From Streptococcus suis (GTDB lineage Bacteria > Bacillota > Bacilli > Lactobacillales > Streptococcaceae), in NCBI RefSeq assembly GCF_024509555.1, contig NZ_JAMWEL010000001.1:62001-126000 (forward strand): a stretch of 64,000 nt of DNA. The letters are read 5' to 3'. Below the pieces are notes generated by a model. That model ran no database searches. It was not told where the DNA came from and worked only from the letters and a program-made list of their open reading frames with translations. Positions 8,399-18,264 of this stretch are shown here, piece by piece; the stretch's first letter is position 1; each line of letters opens with the position of its first letter. The translations under genes and the position numbers were made by a program.

Positions 8399-10146
8399 TG
8401 AAACGATTACTATTGTATGTCCATTACAATAAGTATGACAATTTAAGTTCCCATGTTGTTTACCAACTGGAAAAGATGCGTCCCTTATTTGAAGAAGTTC
8501 TATTCATTTCAAATAGTAAATTATCAAAGTTAGACCAAGAACGATTAGAAACATCTGGATTAATTACTGATTTCTTACAAAGAAAAAATAGTGGTTTTGA
8601 CTTTGTCGCATGGAAAGATGGATTTCAAAAGTTAGGTTTTGAGCATGTATCGAACTATGATTCTGTGACCATTATGAACGATACTTGCTATGGTCCAATT
8701 TGGGATATCCAGGAAGTTTTTGGCCGCTTTGAAAGTGATTTGTCTACAGATTTTTGGGGCATGACAAATCATCGTGCTACGGAACGTTTTAAAGAACACC
8801 TCCAGAGTTACTTTGTCACTTTTAAAAAGCAGGTTGTTCAATCGCCTGAGTTTAAGAAATTCTGGTCGAATGTACGAGAATATTCAATTGTACAGGATGT
8901 TATTGATTATTTAGAATCGCCAGTAACCAATATTTTTGTGGATGCTGGATTTAACTATAAGGCAGTCTTTGATACAACAACCGAAGAGCTACATCATATG
9001 CCTTTACCAGATTTTTCATATTATAATGTTGCTAAGATTATTGAAAAAAGAGTACCTTTTATCAAAGTAAAAGCCTTGGAAGGAAATCCCCAGCAAACTT
9101 CATTTGTAATCGATGAGTTGGCACAGATTTCAGACTATCCTACCGAGCTTATTGTCGAACATATGTCGAATATGTTCACTCCGGCAGCTTATAACTTATT
9201 AAAGTACAAGTACTTAGATAAGAATATTCAACCTGAATTTTTGGATAAGAAGGTAGCGATTCACCTACATACTTATTATGTTGATCTTTTGGAAAGTTTT
9301 CTAGATATTTTTTCAACGTTTAGTTTTGAATATGATCTATATTTGACGACCGATAAGGGAGAAAAAGCTGATCAAATTCGAGAGATTTTATCACAAAGAG
9401 AAGCGATTGCCTCTGTCCATATCACTGGAAACCGTGGAAGAGATGTTCTTCCAATGCTAAAATTAAAAGAACAGCTATCGAATTATGATTTTATTGGGCA
9501 TTTTCATACAAAAAAATCACTTGAAGCTGAATTTTGGGCTGGAGAATCATGGAGAAGAGAGTTGTTAGAAATGTTAGTGAAACCATCGGACGCGATAGTT
9601 TCCCAACTTGCACAAAATGATAAATTGGGCTTGGTTATTGCAGACATTCCAACATATTTCCGTTATATCTCTTTGGATCCATTTTATGAAGGTGCCTTAT
9701 CTACGGATATGAATGTGCTATGGGAAAGAATGGGAATGAAGAAAGAGTTGGATTTTCAGGAATTTTCTACCTATGTCATGAGTTATGGTACCTATGTATG
9801 GTTTAGGTATGATGCCCTAAAACCATTATTTGATATTGATATTCAAGACGAAGAAGTGCCAGAAGAACCTCTACCTCTTGCAACAATTCTTCATTCGATT
9901 GAGCGGATGCTGGTGTATATTGCTTGGGGCAATGACTATGATTTCCTCATTTCAAAAAATCCAGTTACCTTGCCACCATTTGTAGATGTTACTTTATTGA
10001 ATAAGAGAGAAGGGATTCGCTTTAACCCTGTTGCACCAGCTGATTTTACTTACTTTGGAGGCTTAACAGGTGCCTTGAAATATTTCTTCTTTATCAATAA
10101 GTCAATTGCAAAATATGTAGTGAAACGGTTGTTGAGACGATGTTAG
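8398..10146 (+). CDS. rgpF: Rhamnan synthesis protein F (RgpF/GacG-like rhamnosyltransferase)
   Basis: This 582-residue protein has the RgpF-family layout. The N-terminal segment carries KRLLLYVHYNKYDNLSSHV and KNSGFDFVAWKDGF. A second catalytic-like region contains AIHLHTYYVDLLESFLD, GNRGRDVLPML and GHFHTKKS. Its length matches streptococcal RgpF (about 580 residues), which polymerises alpha-1,2/alpha-1,3 rhamnose. It shares one base with the preceding gene and overlaps the GacH-like gene by 7 bp, so it belongs to the same transcript. Confidence 0.9.
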   Translation: MKRLLLYVHYNKYDNLSSHVVYQLEKMRPLFEEVLFISNSKLSKLDQERLETSGLITDFLQRKNSGFDFVAWKDGFQKLGFEHVSNYDSVTIMNDTCYGPIWDIQEVFGRFESDLSTDFWGMTNHRATERFKEHLQSYFVTFKKQVVQSPEFKKFWSNVREYSIVQDVIDYLESPVTNIFVDAGFNYKAVFDTTTEELHHMPLPDFSYYNVAKIIEKRVPFIKVKALEGNPQQTSFVIDELAQISDYPTELIVEHMSNMFTPAAYNLLKYKYLDKNIQPEFLDKKVAIHLHTYYVDLLESFLDIFSTFSFEYDLYLTTDKGEKADQIREILSQREAIASVHITGNRGRDVLPMLKLKEQLSNYDFIGHFHTKKSLEAEFWAGESWRRELLEMLVKPSDAIVSQLAQNDKLGLVIADIPTYFRYISLDPFYEGALSTDMNVLWERMGMKKELDFQEFSTYVMSYGTYVWFRYDALKPLFDIDIQDEEVPEEPLPLATILHSIERMLVYIAWGNDYDFLISKNPVTLPPFVDVTLLNKREGIRFNPVAPADFTYFGGLTGALKYFFFINKSIAKYVVKRLLRRC

Positions 10147-12599
10147 GAAAGATTTTAGAGTTTCTTAAAGAGTATGTGAAAAATATTGATTTTAAGAAAA
10201 GTAAGGATAAACTTTTTTCAAATGTTCCGTTTATATTTTTAGCTTTAATAATTATTTTTTTACAATGGTACTATATCGGAACTGATATTATTAAGTCTCC
10301 TAGTTCGGACTATCTTTTTGTACTCTTATTGTTATTAACAAGTTTGATTATTCTGTATATTATTTGTTTACATATTAGTATTAGAGTGCACTTAAAGTTA
10401 TTTCTCATGTTAATTTACTTCGGAATTATTTCGTATTACTTGCAAAAAGCAATACATCTAAATGATGCCAATTACTATTCTAGTTTGACTGAAACGATGT
10501 TTGATTATCCAGTTTCAATTTTAACTTATATTAGTATATTGCTCTTAAGTTCAATAGTAATTCGAACGATAATTGAATCAAAGGAAATTCAGCTACTTGA
10601 TATAAAATTAGCATCTGAAAATCAAACTGTAATTCTTTTACTAATAGTAATTTTGAACCAAAATAATCAATTGGTTAGAACAATTATTAATTTTTTTAAA
10701 GTTTCCTTAACACTCAGTAATATCTCGGTATTAACTGAATTGTTTATTGGTGCCTTGTTCATAATATTTCTTTCTAATGGTTTGTTACAATTAATTCAAG
10801 AAAAAAATGGAAAATGGGTAGGTGTTTACACTGTATTTCTAAGTTCCATATTACTCTCATCCTTTTATAACTATTTTCTACAAAGTGGAGTTCGCATACA
10901 GAATATTACCAATTCAAATACTGTAGAATTTATGTTTAACGGTGCTTTGGAATTTCAAACGTTTATATTATTTGTGTTGTTCTGCTTAGTATATTTGATT
11001 ATTAATAAATATTTACTGGCTACACTTGTTAATATAATTGTATGGTCACTTGTAATTTATGCAAATATTTCCAAGTTCAAACAACGTGATGAACCTTTAT
11101 TACTGACCGATTTTACATGGTTAAGGAAATTTAGTTTTCTACTGAAGTTTATTAACTTGAATATATTTTTATTCGGGGTGTTACTAATATTAGGTATAGC
11201 AGTTGGATATACATTATATTTAAAAAAAGTTGATACATATAAAATAATAAATAGTATTAAATATAGACTAGTTGCTATCTTTACTCTGATTTTCCTGCCT
11301 TACTCTTTGTTATCTGTTTCGATAAATAATGTATCAGAGAATTATTATTTTGCTGAATTGAGAAATCGTACCGATTTTAATTGGCTTGGTTTTTCAGCTA
11401 ACTCCAGATTTAAATCAGTAACGTATCTTTGGGCTCAACAATTCTTTAGTCCGATAATGAAAAAACCACTTAACTATAGTGAGTCAAACGTTAAAGAGTT
11501 AGTCAATAAATATACTCAAATTTCAGAACAGTATAATAGTGAAAGAACAAATCAAATTTTTGATCAAACAGTAATTTATATTTTGAGTGAGAGCTTTATT
11601 AATCCAGAGAGATTGTCTTCCCTTACGGTTTCAAGACCAATAGTTCCTAATATTATGGAAATTTCAAATGCCAATACTGGAGGAACTATGAAATCAGACG
11701 GTTACGGTGGAGGAACTGCCAACATGGAATTTCAATCATTGACAGGTTTACCGTTTTATATTTTTTCTGACTCGATTTCAGTAGCAAATACAGAAGTTTT
11801 TCCAAAATTGAAGTATATACCAGTACTTAGTGATTCATATAATTCTGAAAATAGGATTGCAATTCATCCTGATAGTGCTACTAACTATAATAGAAATAAC
11901 ATATATGATACCTTAGAATTTTCTAAATTTATCGCTAAAAGAGATAGTAAGGATGTTTTTATTAAGGATGAAATTGTTGGAATTTATCCGAGTGATCGCT
12001 CGGTTTACCAAACGATTGTTGAAGAACTCTCTGAAACAGATAATCAATTCTTTTCAGTGATTACAATGCAAAACCATGCTCCATATTCAGCTAATGACCC
12101 CTTGGATATTGTTGTTACAGGTAGCAACTTTACTGAGGAAGAAAATAATAGTGTTACAAACTATGCTAGATTACTAAATCATACAGATAATTTCACAAAA
12201 GATTTTTTGAATAGTTTGACTGAAATTAACAAGAAAATAACAGTTGTATTTTATGGTGATCACTTGCCGGGAATTTTTCCTGAGAATACATTTACCACAA
12301 ATCCAGAGAGTCAGTTTGAAACAGATTTTTTTATTTGGAGTAATTTTGAAACGGTTAAAAAGGACTATTCGACGATTCATTCAAGCGATATGACTGCGGT
12401 GTTATTGGATCACACAAACTCAAAAGTATCTCCATATTATGCATTATTGACAAAAGTTGCACAAGTGGACATAAATTATAAGAAACAGGGAATGGTGAAA
12501 GAATCAGAATTTCTGAGAGATTTAGAATTACTACAGTATGATATAACTGAGGGAGAGGGATACATATTAAATTATCCAGATTTTTTTGAATTTAAATAA
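10140..12599 (+). CDS. gacH: GacH-like glycerol-phosphate transferase (LTA synthase family)
   Basis: The 819-residue protein has an N-terminal half of roughly ten membrane segments and an extracellular sulfatase-fold domain from about residue 450. Metal and catalytic residues of the LTA-synthase family are visible. Glu484 lies in YILSESF, the likely nucleophile Thr526 in GYGGGTANMEF, and Asp707-His708 in FYGDHLPG. GacH in group A Streptococcus and SccH in S. mutans transfer glycerol phosphate from phosphatidylglycerol onto the side-chain sugar. The gene is markedly AT-rich compared with rgpA-rgpB. Confidence 0.87.
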   Translation: MLGKILEFLKEYVKNIDFKKSKDKLFSNVPFIFLALIIIFLQWYYIGTDIIKSPSSDYLFVLLLLLTSLIILYIICLHISIRVHLKLFLMLIYFGIISYYLQKAIHLNDANYYSSLTETMFDYPVSILTYISILLLSSIVIRTIIESKEIQLLDIKLASENQTVILLLIVILNQNNQLVRTIINFFKVSLTLSNISVLTELFIGALFIIFLSNGLLQLIQEKNGKWVGVYTVFLSSILLSSFYNYFLQSGVRIQNITNSNTVEFMFNGALEFQTFILFVLFCLVYLIINKYLLATLVNIIVWSLVIYANISKFKQRDEPLLLTDFTWLRKFSFLLKFINLNIFLFGVLLILGIAVGYTLYLKKVDTYKIINSIKYRLVAIFTLIFLPYSLLSVSINNVSENYYFAELRNRTDFNWLGFSANSRFKSVTYLWAQQFFSPIMKKPLNYSESNVKELVNKYTQISEQYNSERTNQIFDQTVIYILSESFINPERLSSLTVSRPIVPNIMEISNANTGGTMKSDGYGGGTANMEFQSLTGLPFYIFSDSISVANTEVFPKLKYIPVLSDSYNSENRIAIHPDSATNYNRNNIYDTLEFSKFIAKRDSKDVFIKDEIVGIYPSDRSVYQTIVEELSETDNQFFSVITMQNHAPYSANDPLDIVVTGSNFTEEENNSVTNYARLLNHTDNFTKDFLNSLTEINKKITVVFYGDHLPGIFPENTFTTNPESQFETDFFIWSNFETVKKDYSTIHSSDMTAVLLDHTNSKVSPYYALLTKVAQVDINYKKQGMVKESEFLRDLELLQYDITEGEGYILNYPDFFEFK

Positions 12600-12610
12600 A
12601 GGAAGATTAT

Positions 12611-14119
12611 ATGAAAAGTAAGTTTTTTTCACATAAGTTAAAATTATTTGTTTTATCTATTCTGATAATAATGTGTTCACAGTTATTGCTGAGGATGCCA
12701 ATAAATACAAATTTTAATCCTCTATTAGTGATATTAATTGCTATATCAGGACTATACTTTTTTTTAGTTAATCTGTCTGACTCTGAGTCTCTTGCTAAGA
12801 ATGCTCTGATTACCATCCTGCTTTTTGGTACAGTTATTTCACTAGCTAAACCTGTTCAATTTGGTCTTGACGAAGAAACGCATCTAAGAAATACATTAAG
12901 ACTTTCAGATGGATTTATTATTCAGTTTGAGAAGGAAAATATTCCGGATTATTCTTCGGTGTATAATCATGACATTTTAAGAAGTCCGGACACATATACT
13001 GACAATACTTATTGGTTAAATGTTGAACATCAGGATAGTCAATTTAGTGGAAAAATTATTGGGTTGAATAATATTGTTTATTTGCCTAGCGCATTAGGTT
13101 GGAATTTAGGAAAACTGATTTCGACCAAAATTTTTATTTCATACTATCTCGGAAGAATTGCTAATATAATAGTGTTCGGGCTCTTAATTTATTTGGCAAT
13201 CAGATTGAGTAGAGTTTATAAAGAAATTGTATATTTATTTGGTACATTTCCAGCAATACTCTATATTTGTGCAGGGTTTCATTATGATTATCTCTATTAT
13301 GCGGCGTCACTAATTTTAGCTGCATTACTAACAAATATTTTAAATCAGGACTCGCCTCTTACAGATAAACAAGTTATAGCTTATCTATCATTGACATTCT
13401 TGTTTACTTTTGCAAAGTTTCCTTATATTCTTTTAGGCGCATTAATCTGTTTATTACCTAATCGATATTATCAGTCAATGAAGCAAAGACTTAGAACGTG
13501 TTTCTATTTCATTTTGCAATTTATTTTATCATTCGTATATTACATAAATGGATCAATTATCAGAAGAATAACAGGTGGAGTTGTAGAATCTATTCCTTCT
13601 GAGACCTCCCTAGGCTACTTTCTTACACATCCGTTCCCAGCAATTAGAACGTTTTTTATAAGTACTTTGAGTGGAAGTTTGAATTCATTTGCAAGAGCGT
13701 TAGAATATACAATCATTGAATCAGAAGTCTTACAAAGTATTTCATTAATTCTGTTTTTATTTTTAATCTTTTTACTTAGTTTGAAATTAAAAATAAAGGT
13801 TTCCAATATGACAAAAATTTTGATATTCACTTTCTTTGTTGGAATTACAATATTAATAATTTATGCTATATCTGGTGATGTTAGAGTGTATAGACCTGGT
13901 GATATTTGGATTGGGGGTGTACAGGGAAGATACTATTATCTCATGTTGCTATTTTTACCAATTATTCTTTCTTCATTTTTAAGAGAAATACTAGTGAAAG
14001 ACGATTATGTTATCGATCCAGATAATAACGTGGCAAAAATTATGCAACATTCAATCGCACTTTTAAATATTCTTACTATAGCAATTGCGATTTTTACACA
14101 AACGCCACATAAATTATAA
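12611..14119 (+). CDS. DUF2142-type polytopic membrane protein, probable GT-C glycosyltransferase
   Basis: The 502-residue protein has many hydrophobic segments. The acidic motif FGLDEETHLR (DEETH at 87-91), just after the second or third segment, is the hallmark of DUF2142 proteins. These resemble GT-C transferases that use polyprenyl-phosphate sugars outside the membrane. With the GacI/GacJ-like pair downstream making such a donor, it may attach the side-chain sugar, the role GacL has in group A Streptococcus (inference). A clear ribosome binding site (AAAGGAAG) precedes the ATG, 11 bases after the GacH-like gene. Confidence 0.72.
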   Translation: MKSKFFSHKLKLFVLSILIIMCSQLLLRMPINTNFNPLLVILIAISGLYFFLVNLSDSESLAKNALITILLFGTVISLAKPVQFGLDEETHLRNTLRLSDGFIIQFEKENIPDYSSVYNHDILRSPDTYTDNTYWLNVEHQDSQFSGKIIGLNNIVYLPSALGWNLGKLISTKIFISYYLGRIANIIVFGLLIYLAIRLSRVYKEIVYLFGTFPAILYICAGFHYDYLYYAASLILAALLTNILNQDSPLTDKQVIAYLSLTFLFTFAKFPYILLGALICLLPNRYYQSMKQRLRTCFYFILQFILSFVYYINGSIIRRITGGVVESIPSETSLGYFLTHPFPAIRTFFISTLSGSLNSFARALEYTIIESEVLQSISLILFLFLIFLLSLKLKIKVSNMTKILIFTFFVGITILIIYAISGDVRVYRPGDIWIGGVQGRYYYLMLLFLPIILSSFLREILVKDDYVIDPDNNVAKIMQHSIALLNILTIAIAIFTQTPHKL

Positions 14120-14184
14120 CTTGCTTAAGAAAACAAAGTAAGGAATATTTACGGATTCGTGTGTTTAATTATTAGAAAGTAGAA

Positions 14185-15138
14185 ATGAAAAGTCCAAAAG
14201 TTTCAATTATTATACCAGTATATAACGCTGCTAATACAATCAAAAAGTGCGTTAGTTCTATATTAGGTCAAACCTTTAAAGATTTTGAACTTATACTAAT
14301 AAATGATGGTTCCTCGGACTCTTCCTTATCAAAAATACAAAAATTTATGTTTGATAGTAGGGTTAGAGTAATTGATAAGCAAAATGAAGGGGCCTCAGAA
14401 ACAAGAAATAGAGGCATTCGTGAGGCTAAGGGAGAGTACTTATTATTTATAGATAGTGATGATTATATTGATAAAGATTATGTGGAATCCTTGTATAAGG
14501 AAATTGAGCAATCAAACTTTGATATGATTATCAGTGGTATTCGAATGGTTGATAATTCTGGGAAAGAGTTAAATCAATTTCGGTTGAATGATTCTCCATG
14601 GTCGAAGTACATGATTACATCACCATGTACACGGATTATTAGAAGGAAATTTGTATTAAAGAATAATTTATTTTTCATAGATTACACTATGGAAGATATT
14701 CATTTCAACGCTGTATTTTTTTCAAGGACAGATCGGGTAAAAGTGATACCATACATTGGTTATAATTATCTAATGAATCCTGAGAGTACTACCCACACGC
14801 TTCATAAAGGAATTAGTAAGGAAGTCGACATTCTTCACATTATTTCCTCTATACATACTGCTGTCAATCCGACAGATTTAGTGAAATATTTTTATAGAAA
14901 AGTGTACATATATTATTTGCTAAAATCTGGAAGATATTCCACACCAGAAGTGTTTTTAAATGAATATAAAAGAATCGTAGATTACATAAAAACTAATCAA
15001 CTAGAGTCAACGATTCGCTTATTTGATAAGCGAATCAGTGAGGAGAAATTTATGACAAAATTCATTATTTCTACATTTGGCGTTTTTGAAAAGTTTAACT
15101 TAATGTCATTATTTGCTAAGTGTTATTGTAAAGGATAG
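14185..15138 (+). CDS. GT2 glycosyltransferase of the side-chain module
   Basis: The 317-residue protein has a typical GT-A domain: KVSIIIPVYNAANTIKKC, LINDGSSDSS near residue 38, ASETRNRGIREAKGEYLLF and the metal site FIDSDDYID near residue 90. It lies 65 bases after the DUF2142 gene and before the flippase gene, within the AT-rich part of the locus. It probably adds a side-chain or variable sugar. Donor and linkage cannot be told from the sequence. Confidence 0.82.
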   Translation: MKSPKVSIIIPVYNAANTIKKCVSSILGQTFKDFELILINDGSSDSSLSKIQKFMFDSRVRVIDKQNEGASETRNRGIREAKGEYLLFIDSDDYIDKDYVESLYKEIEQSNFDMIISGIRMVDNSGKELNQFRLNDSPWSKYMITSPCTRIIRRKFVLKNNLFFIDYTMEDIHFNAVFFSRTDRVKVIPYIGYNYLMNPESTTHTLHKGISKEVDILHIISSIHTAVNPTDLVKYFYRKVYIYYLLKSGRYSTPEVFLNEYKRIVDYIKTNQLESTIRLFDKRISEEKFMTKFIISTFGVFEKFNLMSLFAKCYCKG

Positions 15139-15145
15139 GAGACAT

Positions 15146-16405
15146 ATGAGATCAAATGGTAGAGGTCATAGTAACAATAGTCAATATGTTTGGAATATTG
15201 TTGGAACCGTATCATCTGTTTTAATATCAACTTTTCTACTATTAGTTGCAACTCGATTAGGAACCTCTCAACAAGCGGATATATTTGCTTTAGCCTATAC
15301 TATTGCTCAACAATTATATATTATTGGGATTTTTGGTGTCCGTCCTTTTCAATCTACCGATGTTAAGGAAGAATTTTCGTTTCAATCTTATTTATCAACA
15401 AGAGTGATTACTATAGTAATGATGAATATGTGTTTGGTTGCGATTCTAATTGCAGGTGGTTACTCATTTGAAAAATTGCTAATTATATTATTTGTTTCTC
15501 TTTACAGATCATGTGATGCTTTATCAGATGTATATCAAGGTTTTTTTCAACAGCAAGTTCGTTCAGATTTGGCTGGGAAAATACTGTTTTATAGGAGTGT
15601 TTTCTCAGCAACTATTTTTGTGGTTGTGACTTTTGCAAGTAAATCTTTGATATTTTCAAGTGTTGCTCTGTTTTTGTGTAACTTTTTCCTCACATTTCTA
15701 CTTGATTTTAGGTTGTATAGACAAAGTTTTAAAGCAATTTCTTGGAAAGATAGTTTACAAAATATTGAGATTTTTCAAATATTAAGAGCATGTTTTCCTT
15801 TGTTTTTTAATGGTTTTCTGATTAATTATATTTTTTCTGAGCCTAAACTTGCTATTGATGGACTATTAGAAGCTGGAAATGGATTTGAGGGGATGCAACG
15901 TGACTTTAATGTTTTGTTTATGCCGACATTTGTTCTTAATCTCTTGTTTATTGTTTTGCGACCGTTACTAACACAGTTATCAATATATTGGACAAATAAA
16001 GAATATTTAAAATTTAATGTGCAGATAAAGCAAATTACACTTGCATTGTTAAGTTTAGAATTATTAGTTCTACTAGGTGGCTATTTGATTGGTTTACCTA
16101 TTTTGGGGGTAGTCTTCGGAGTCAACTTGTTAAGTTACAAGATGATATTTATGATTTTACTAATTGGTGGATTGTTTAATTTATTCGCAACACTTATAGA
16201 TAACATAATGACGATTTATAGAAAACAAAGATTGCTTTTGGTAGCCAATATTGTTTCTTTTGTAATTTCAAAGTTAATCACTACAAGTCTAGTGAATAGC
16301 TATGGTTTAATTGGTGCCTCTTTAAGCTTTTTGATTTCTATGATAGTTTTTTTTAGCCTAAGTTTTGTGATATATCTGTATGCGAGGAAAGAATTGAAAG
16401 AGTGA
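15146..16405 (+). CDS. Polysaccharide flippase-like membrane protein (GacK-like)
   Basis: The 419-residue protein has about twelve hydrophobic segments and the look of MOP-superfamily lipid-linked sugar flippases (WNIVGTVSSVLISTFLLLVATR near the start). The ATG at 15146 is preceded by GGATAGGAGA; an upstream in-frame codon at 15113 would overlap the previous gene by 26 bp and has no comparable site. By analogy with GacK it would flip a polyprenyl-phosphate-linked side-chain sugar. It ends one base into the next gene. Confidence 0.78.
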   Translation: MRSNGRGHSNNSQYVWNIVGTVSSVLISTFLLLVATRLGTSQQADIFALAYTIAQQLYIIGIFGVRPFQSTDVKEEFSFQSYLSTRVITIVMMNMCLVAILIAGGYSFEKLLIILFVSLYRSCDALSDVYQGFFQQQVRSDLAGKILFYRSVFSATIFVVVTFASKSLIFSSVALFLCNFFLTFLLDFRLYRQSFKAISWKDSLQNIEIFQILRACFPLFFNGFLINYIFSEPKLAIDGLLEAGNGFEGMQRDFNVLFMPTFVLNLLFIVLRPLLTQLSIYWTNKEYLKFNVQIKQITLALLSLELLVLLGGYLIGLPILGVVFGVNLLSYKMIFMILLIGGLFNLFATLIDNIMTIYRKQRLLLVANIVSFVISKLITTSLVNSYGLIGASLSFLISMIVFFSLSFVIYLYARKELKE

Positions 16406-17130
16406 TGTGCAACATGAAAATACTAATGATTATCCCTGCCTACAATGAGGAAGAAAGTATTCTTCAAACGGTTCAGGGAATTATAGATTATAGAAATAGT
16501 GTGAATTTCCAATTAGATTACTTGGTCATCAATGATGGTTCAACGGATAGTACGAAGCAAATTTTGAACCATAATAAGTTAAATGCCGTTCACTTGGTAC
16601 AAAATTTGGGAATTGGCGGTGCAGTCCAAACAGGATACAAATATGCCTTGGAAAATGATTATGATGTTGCTGTTCAGTTTGATGGCGACGGGCAACACGA
16701 TATTCGTTCTTTAAATAGCTTAATTCAGCCAATCTTAGTTGGTCAGGCTGATATGGTAATTGGCTCTCGCTTTGTTGGTGAGACATTGTCAGAATTCCAG
16801 ACCAGTTTTATGAGACGATTTGGAATAGGAGTTATTTCAAATATGATAAAACTAACTACAGGTAAACGAATTTGGGATACAACATCAGGATATCGATTAG
16901 GAAATAGAAAAGTGATTGCTCAATTTGCTAGAAGATACCCTACGAAATATCCAGAACCAGAATCAAGTGTGCATTTGATGAAGCAGAATTTTAAGGTGGT
17001 AGAAGCACCGGCTAATATGTTTGAAAGAGCAGGAGGTGTTTCTTCCATAACACCATTAAAATCTATTCGCTACATGGTTGAGGTTTGTTCATCAATCTTG
17101 ATTGCATCATTAATGAAGGAGGGAGAGTAA
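16405..17130 (+). CDS. gacI: GacI-like GT2, polyprenyl-phosphate sugar synthase
   Basis: The GT-A enzyme is about 240 residues long and contains KILMIIPAYNEEESI, VINDGSTDST and the metal site QFDGDGQHD. This pattern is typical of DPM1/GacI-type enzymes that charge undecaprenyl phosphate with one sugar, GlcNAc in GacI. Possible starts are GTG 16402, ATG 16405 (sharing one base with the previous stop) and ATG 16414, three codons on, which matches the usual family N-terminus; the exact start is open. The next gene is a DUF2304 partner, as with GacI-GacJ. Confidence 0.85.
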   Translation: MCNMKILMIIPAYNEEESILQTVQGIIDYRNSVNFQLDYLVINDGSTDSTKQILNHNKLNAVHLVQNLGIGGAVQTGYKYALENDYDVAVQFDGDGQHDIRSLNSLIQPILVGQADMVIGSRFVGETLSEFQTSFMRRFGIGVISNMIKLTTGKRIWDTTSGYRLGNRKVIAQFARRYPTKYPEPESSVHLMKQNFKVVEAPANMFERAGGVSSITPLKSIRYMVEVCSSILIASLMKEGE

Positions 17131-17486
17131 TGACAGTTCAATCCCTTGCAATGCTGATAGCTTCAATCGGTTTTCTTTATTATATTTTCAGAAATATCAA
17201 TAAAAACAATATCCTATTCGAACATGCTTTTATGTGGATAGTGATTGGTTTTGGAATGATTGTTTTTGCCCTGTTTGAGGTTATACCAGTCAAATTAGCC
17301 TACTTATTTGGATTTGGGCTGACTTCAAACTTCTTATTATCTGTGGCAATCTTTATCCTTTTGGTGATTGGCTTTTTGCATAGTATGGCTTTATCTCAAC
17401 AAAAGCAGCAAATTAAAAATCTTATTCAAGAAGTTTCAATGGCTAAAAAAAGAATTGCTGAATTGGAGGAATCTGATGCAGAATAA
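17130..17486 (+). CDS. gacJ: DUF2304 small membrane protein, GacJ-like partner
   Basis: The 118-residue protein has three hydrophobic segments and a C-terminal charged coiled coil (QQKQQIKNLIQEVSMAKKR), the DUF2304 layout. In group A Streptococcus GacJ binds GacI and stimulates synthesis of the polyprenyl-phosphate GlcNAc donor. The ATG at 17130 shares a base with the previous stop and follows AGGAGGGAG, so it is preferred over an upstream in-frame codon at 17085. It overlaps the next gene by 11 bp. Confidence 0.85.
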   Translation: MTVQSLAMLIASIGFLYYIFRNINKNNILFEHAFMWIVIGFGMIVFALFEVIPVKLAYLFGFGLTSNFLLSVAIFILLVIGFLHSMALSQQKQQIKNLIQEVSMAKKRIAELEESDAE

Positions 17487-18264
17487 TCATACCTTTGTTA
17501 TCTGTGCCTATGGCGATAGTAGGTATTTGGAGGAGTGCATCCAGTCCTTGGTCTATCAGACTTTAAAAACCAATATTATACTCTACACTAGTACCCCGAG
17601 CAACTATATCCAAGGACTTTGTAAAAAGTACGAAATTCCGTTCTTTTCATCCGATGGTGGTGGTATTGGGAAAGACTGGAATAATGCCTTGTCCTTTGTA
17701 CAAACTCAATTTGCAACGATTGTTCACCAGGATGATATTTATTTGGCAGATTATGCAAAAAAAATAGTTTCATCTATAACTGACGAGACCCTCATTGCCT
17801 ATTCAGATTATCTGGAAGTGAAGGACGGCGAGGTCATTTCCCTCACATCAAACTTGAAAATCAAGCAATTGATGTTGCGGACGATTGCTATTTTTCCAAA
17901 GTGGAAATTTTGGCGTAATAGAGTGTTAGCATTTGGAAATCCAATTTCTTGTCCAGCTGTGACCTATAATTTGACGAAATTGAACGGTTTCAAGTTCAAT
18001 GAAGAAATGAAAGTTTCTCTTGATTGGTTTGCTTGGTATCAGATTGCACAAAAAAATGGGAGCTTTACCTTTGTAGATGAGAGTTTGATGTATCACCGTA
18101 TTCATGAAGAATCCGAGACGACAAATAGTATTGAAAATAATATTCGTACGAAAGAAGATTATGAAATGTATTTGTTGTTCTGGCCAAAGTTTATTGCCAA
18201 GTTTCTCCTGAGTTACTATGTTAAGAGTCAAGAGACGAATGGAGGAAACAATGGGGAGAACTAG
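17476..18264 (+). CDS. GT2-family glycosyltransferase
   Basis: The 262-residue GT-A-like protein contains TFVICAYGDSRYLEECIQSL, GKDWNNALSF and the metal-site candidate IVHQDDIYL near residue 85. A conserved C-terminal block follows (SLDWFAWYQIAQKNGSF, YHRIHEESET). The ATG at 17476 follows GGAGGA, overlapping the DUF2304 gene by 11 bp; an earlier in-frame ATG at 17368 lies deep inside that gene and is not preferred. It is the last sugar transferase in the operon. Its donor is unknown. Confidence 0.8.
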   Translation: MQNNHTFVICAYGDSRYLEECIQSLVYQTLKTNIILYTSTPSNYIQGLCKKYEIPFFSSDGGGIGKDWNNALSFVQTQFATIVHQDDIYLADYAKKIVSSITDETLIAYSDYLEVKDGEVISLTSNLKIKQLMLRTIAIFPKWKFWRNRVLAFGNPISCPAVTYNLTKLNGFKFNEEMKVSLDWFAWYQIAQKNGSFTFVDESLMYHRIHEESETTNSIENNIRTKEDYEMYLLFWPKFIAKFLLSYYVKSQETNGGNNGEN

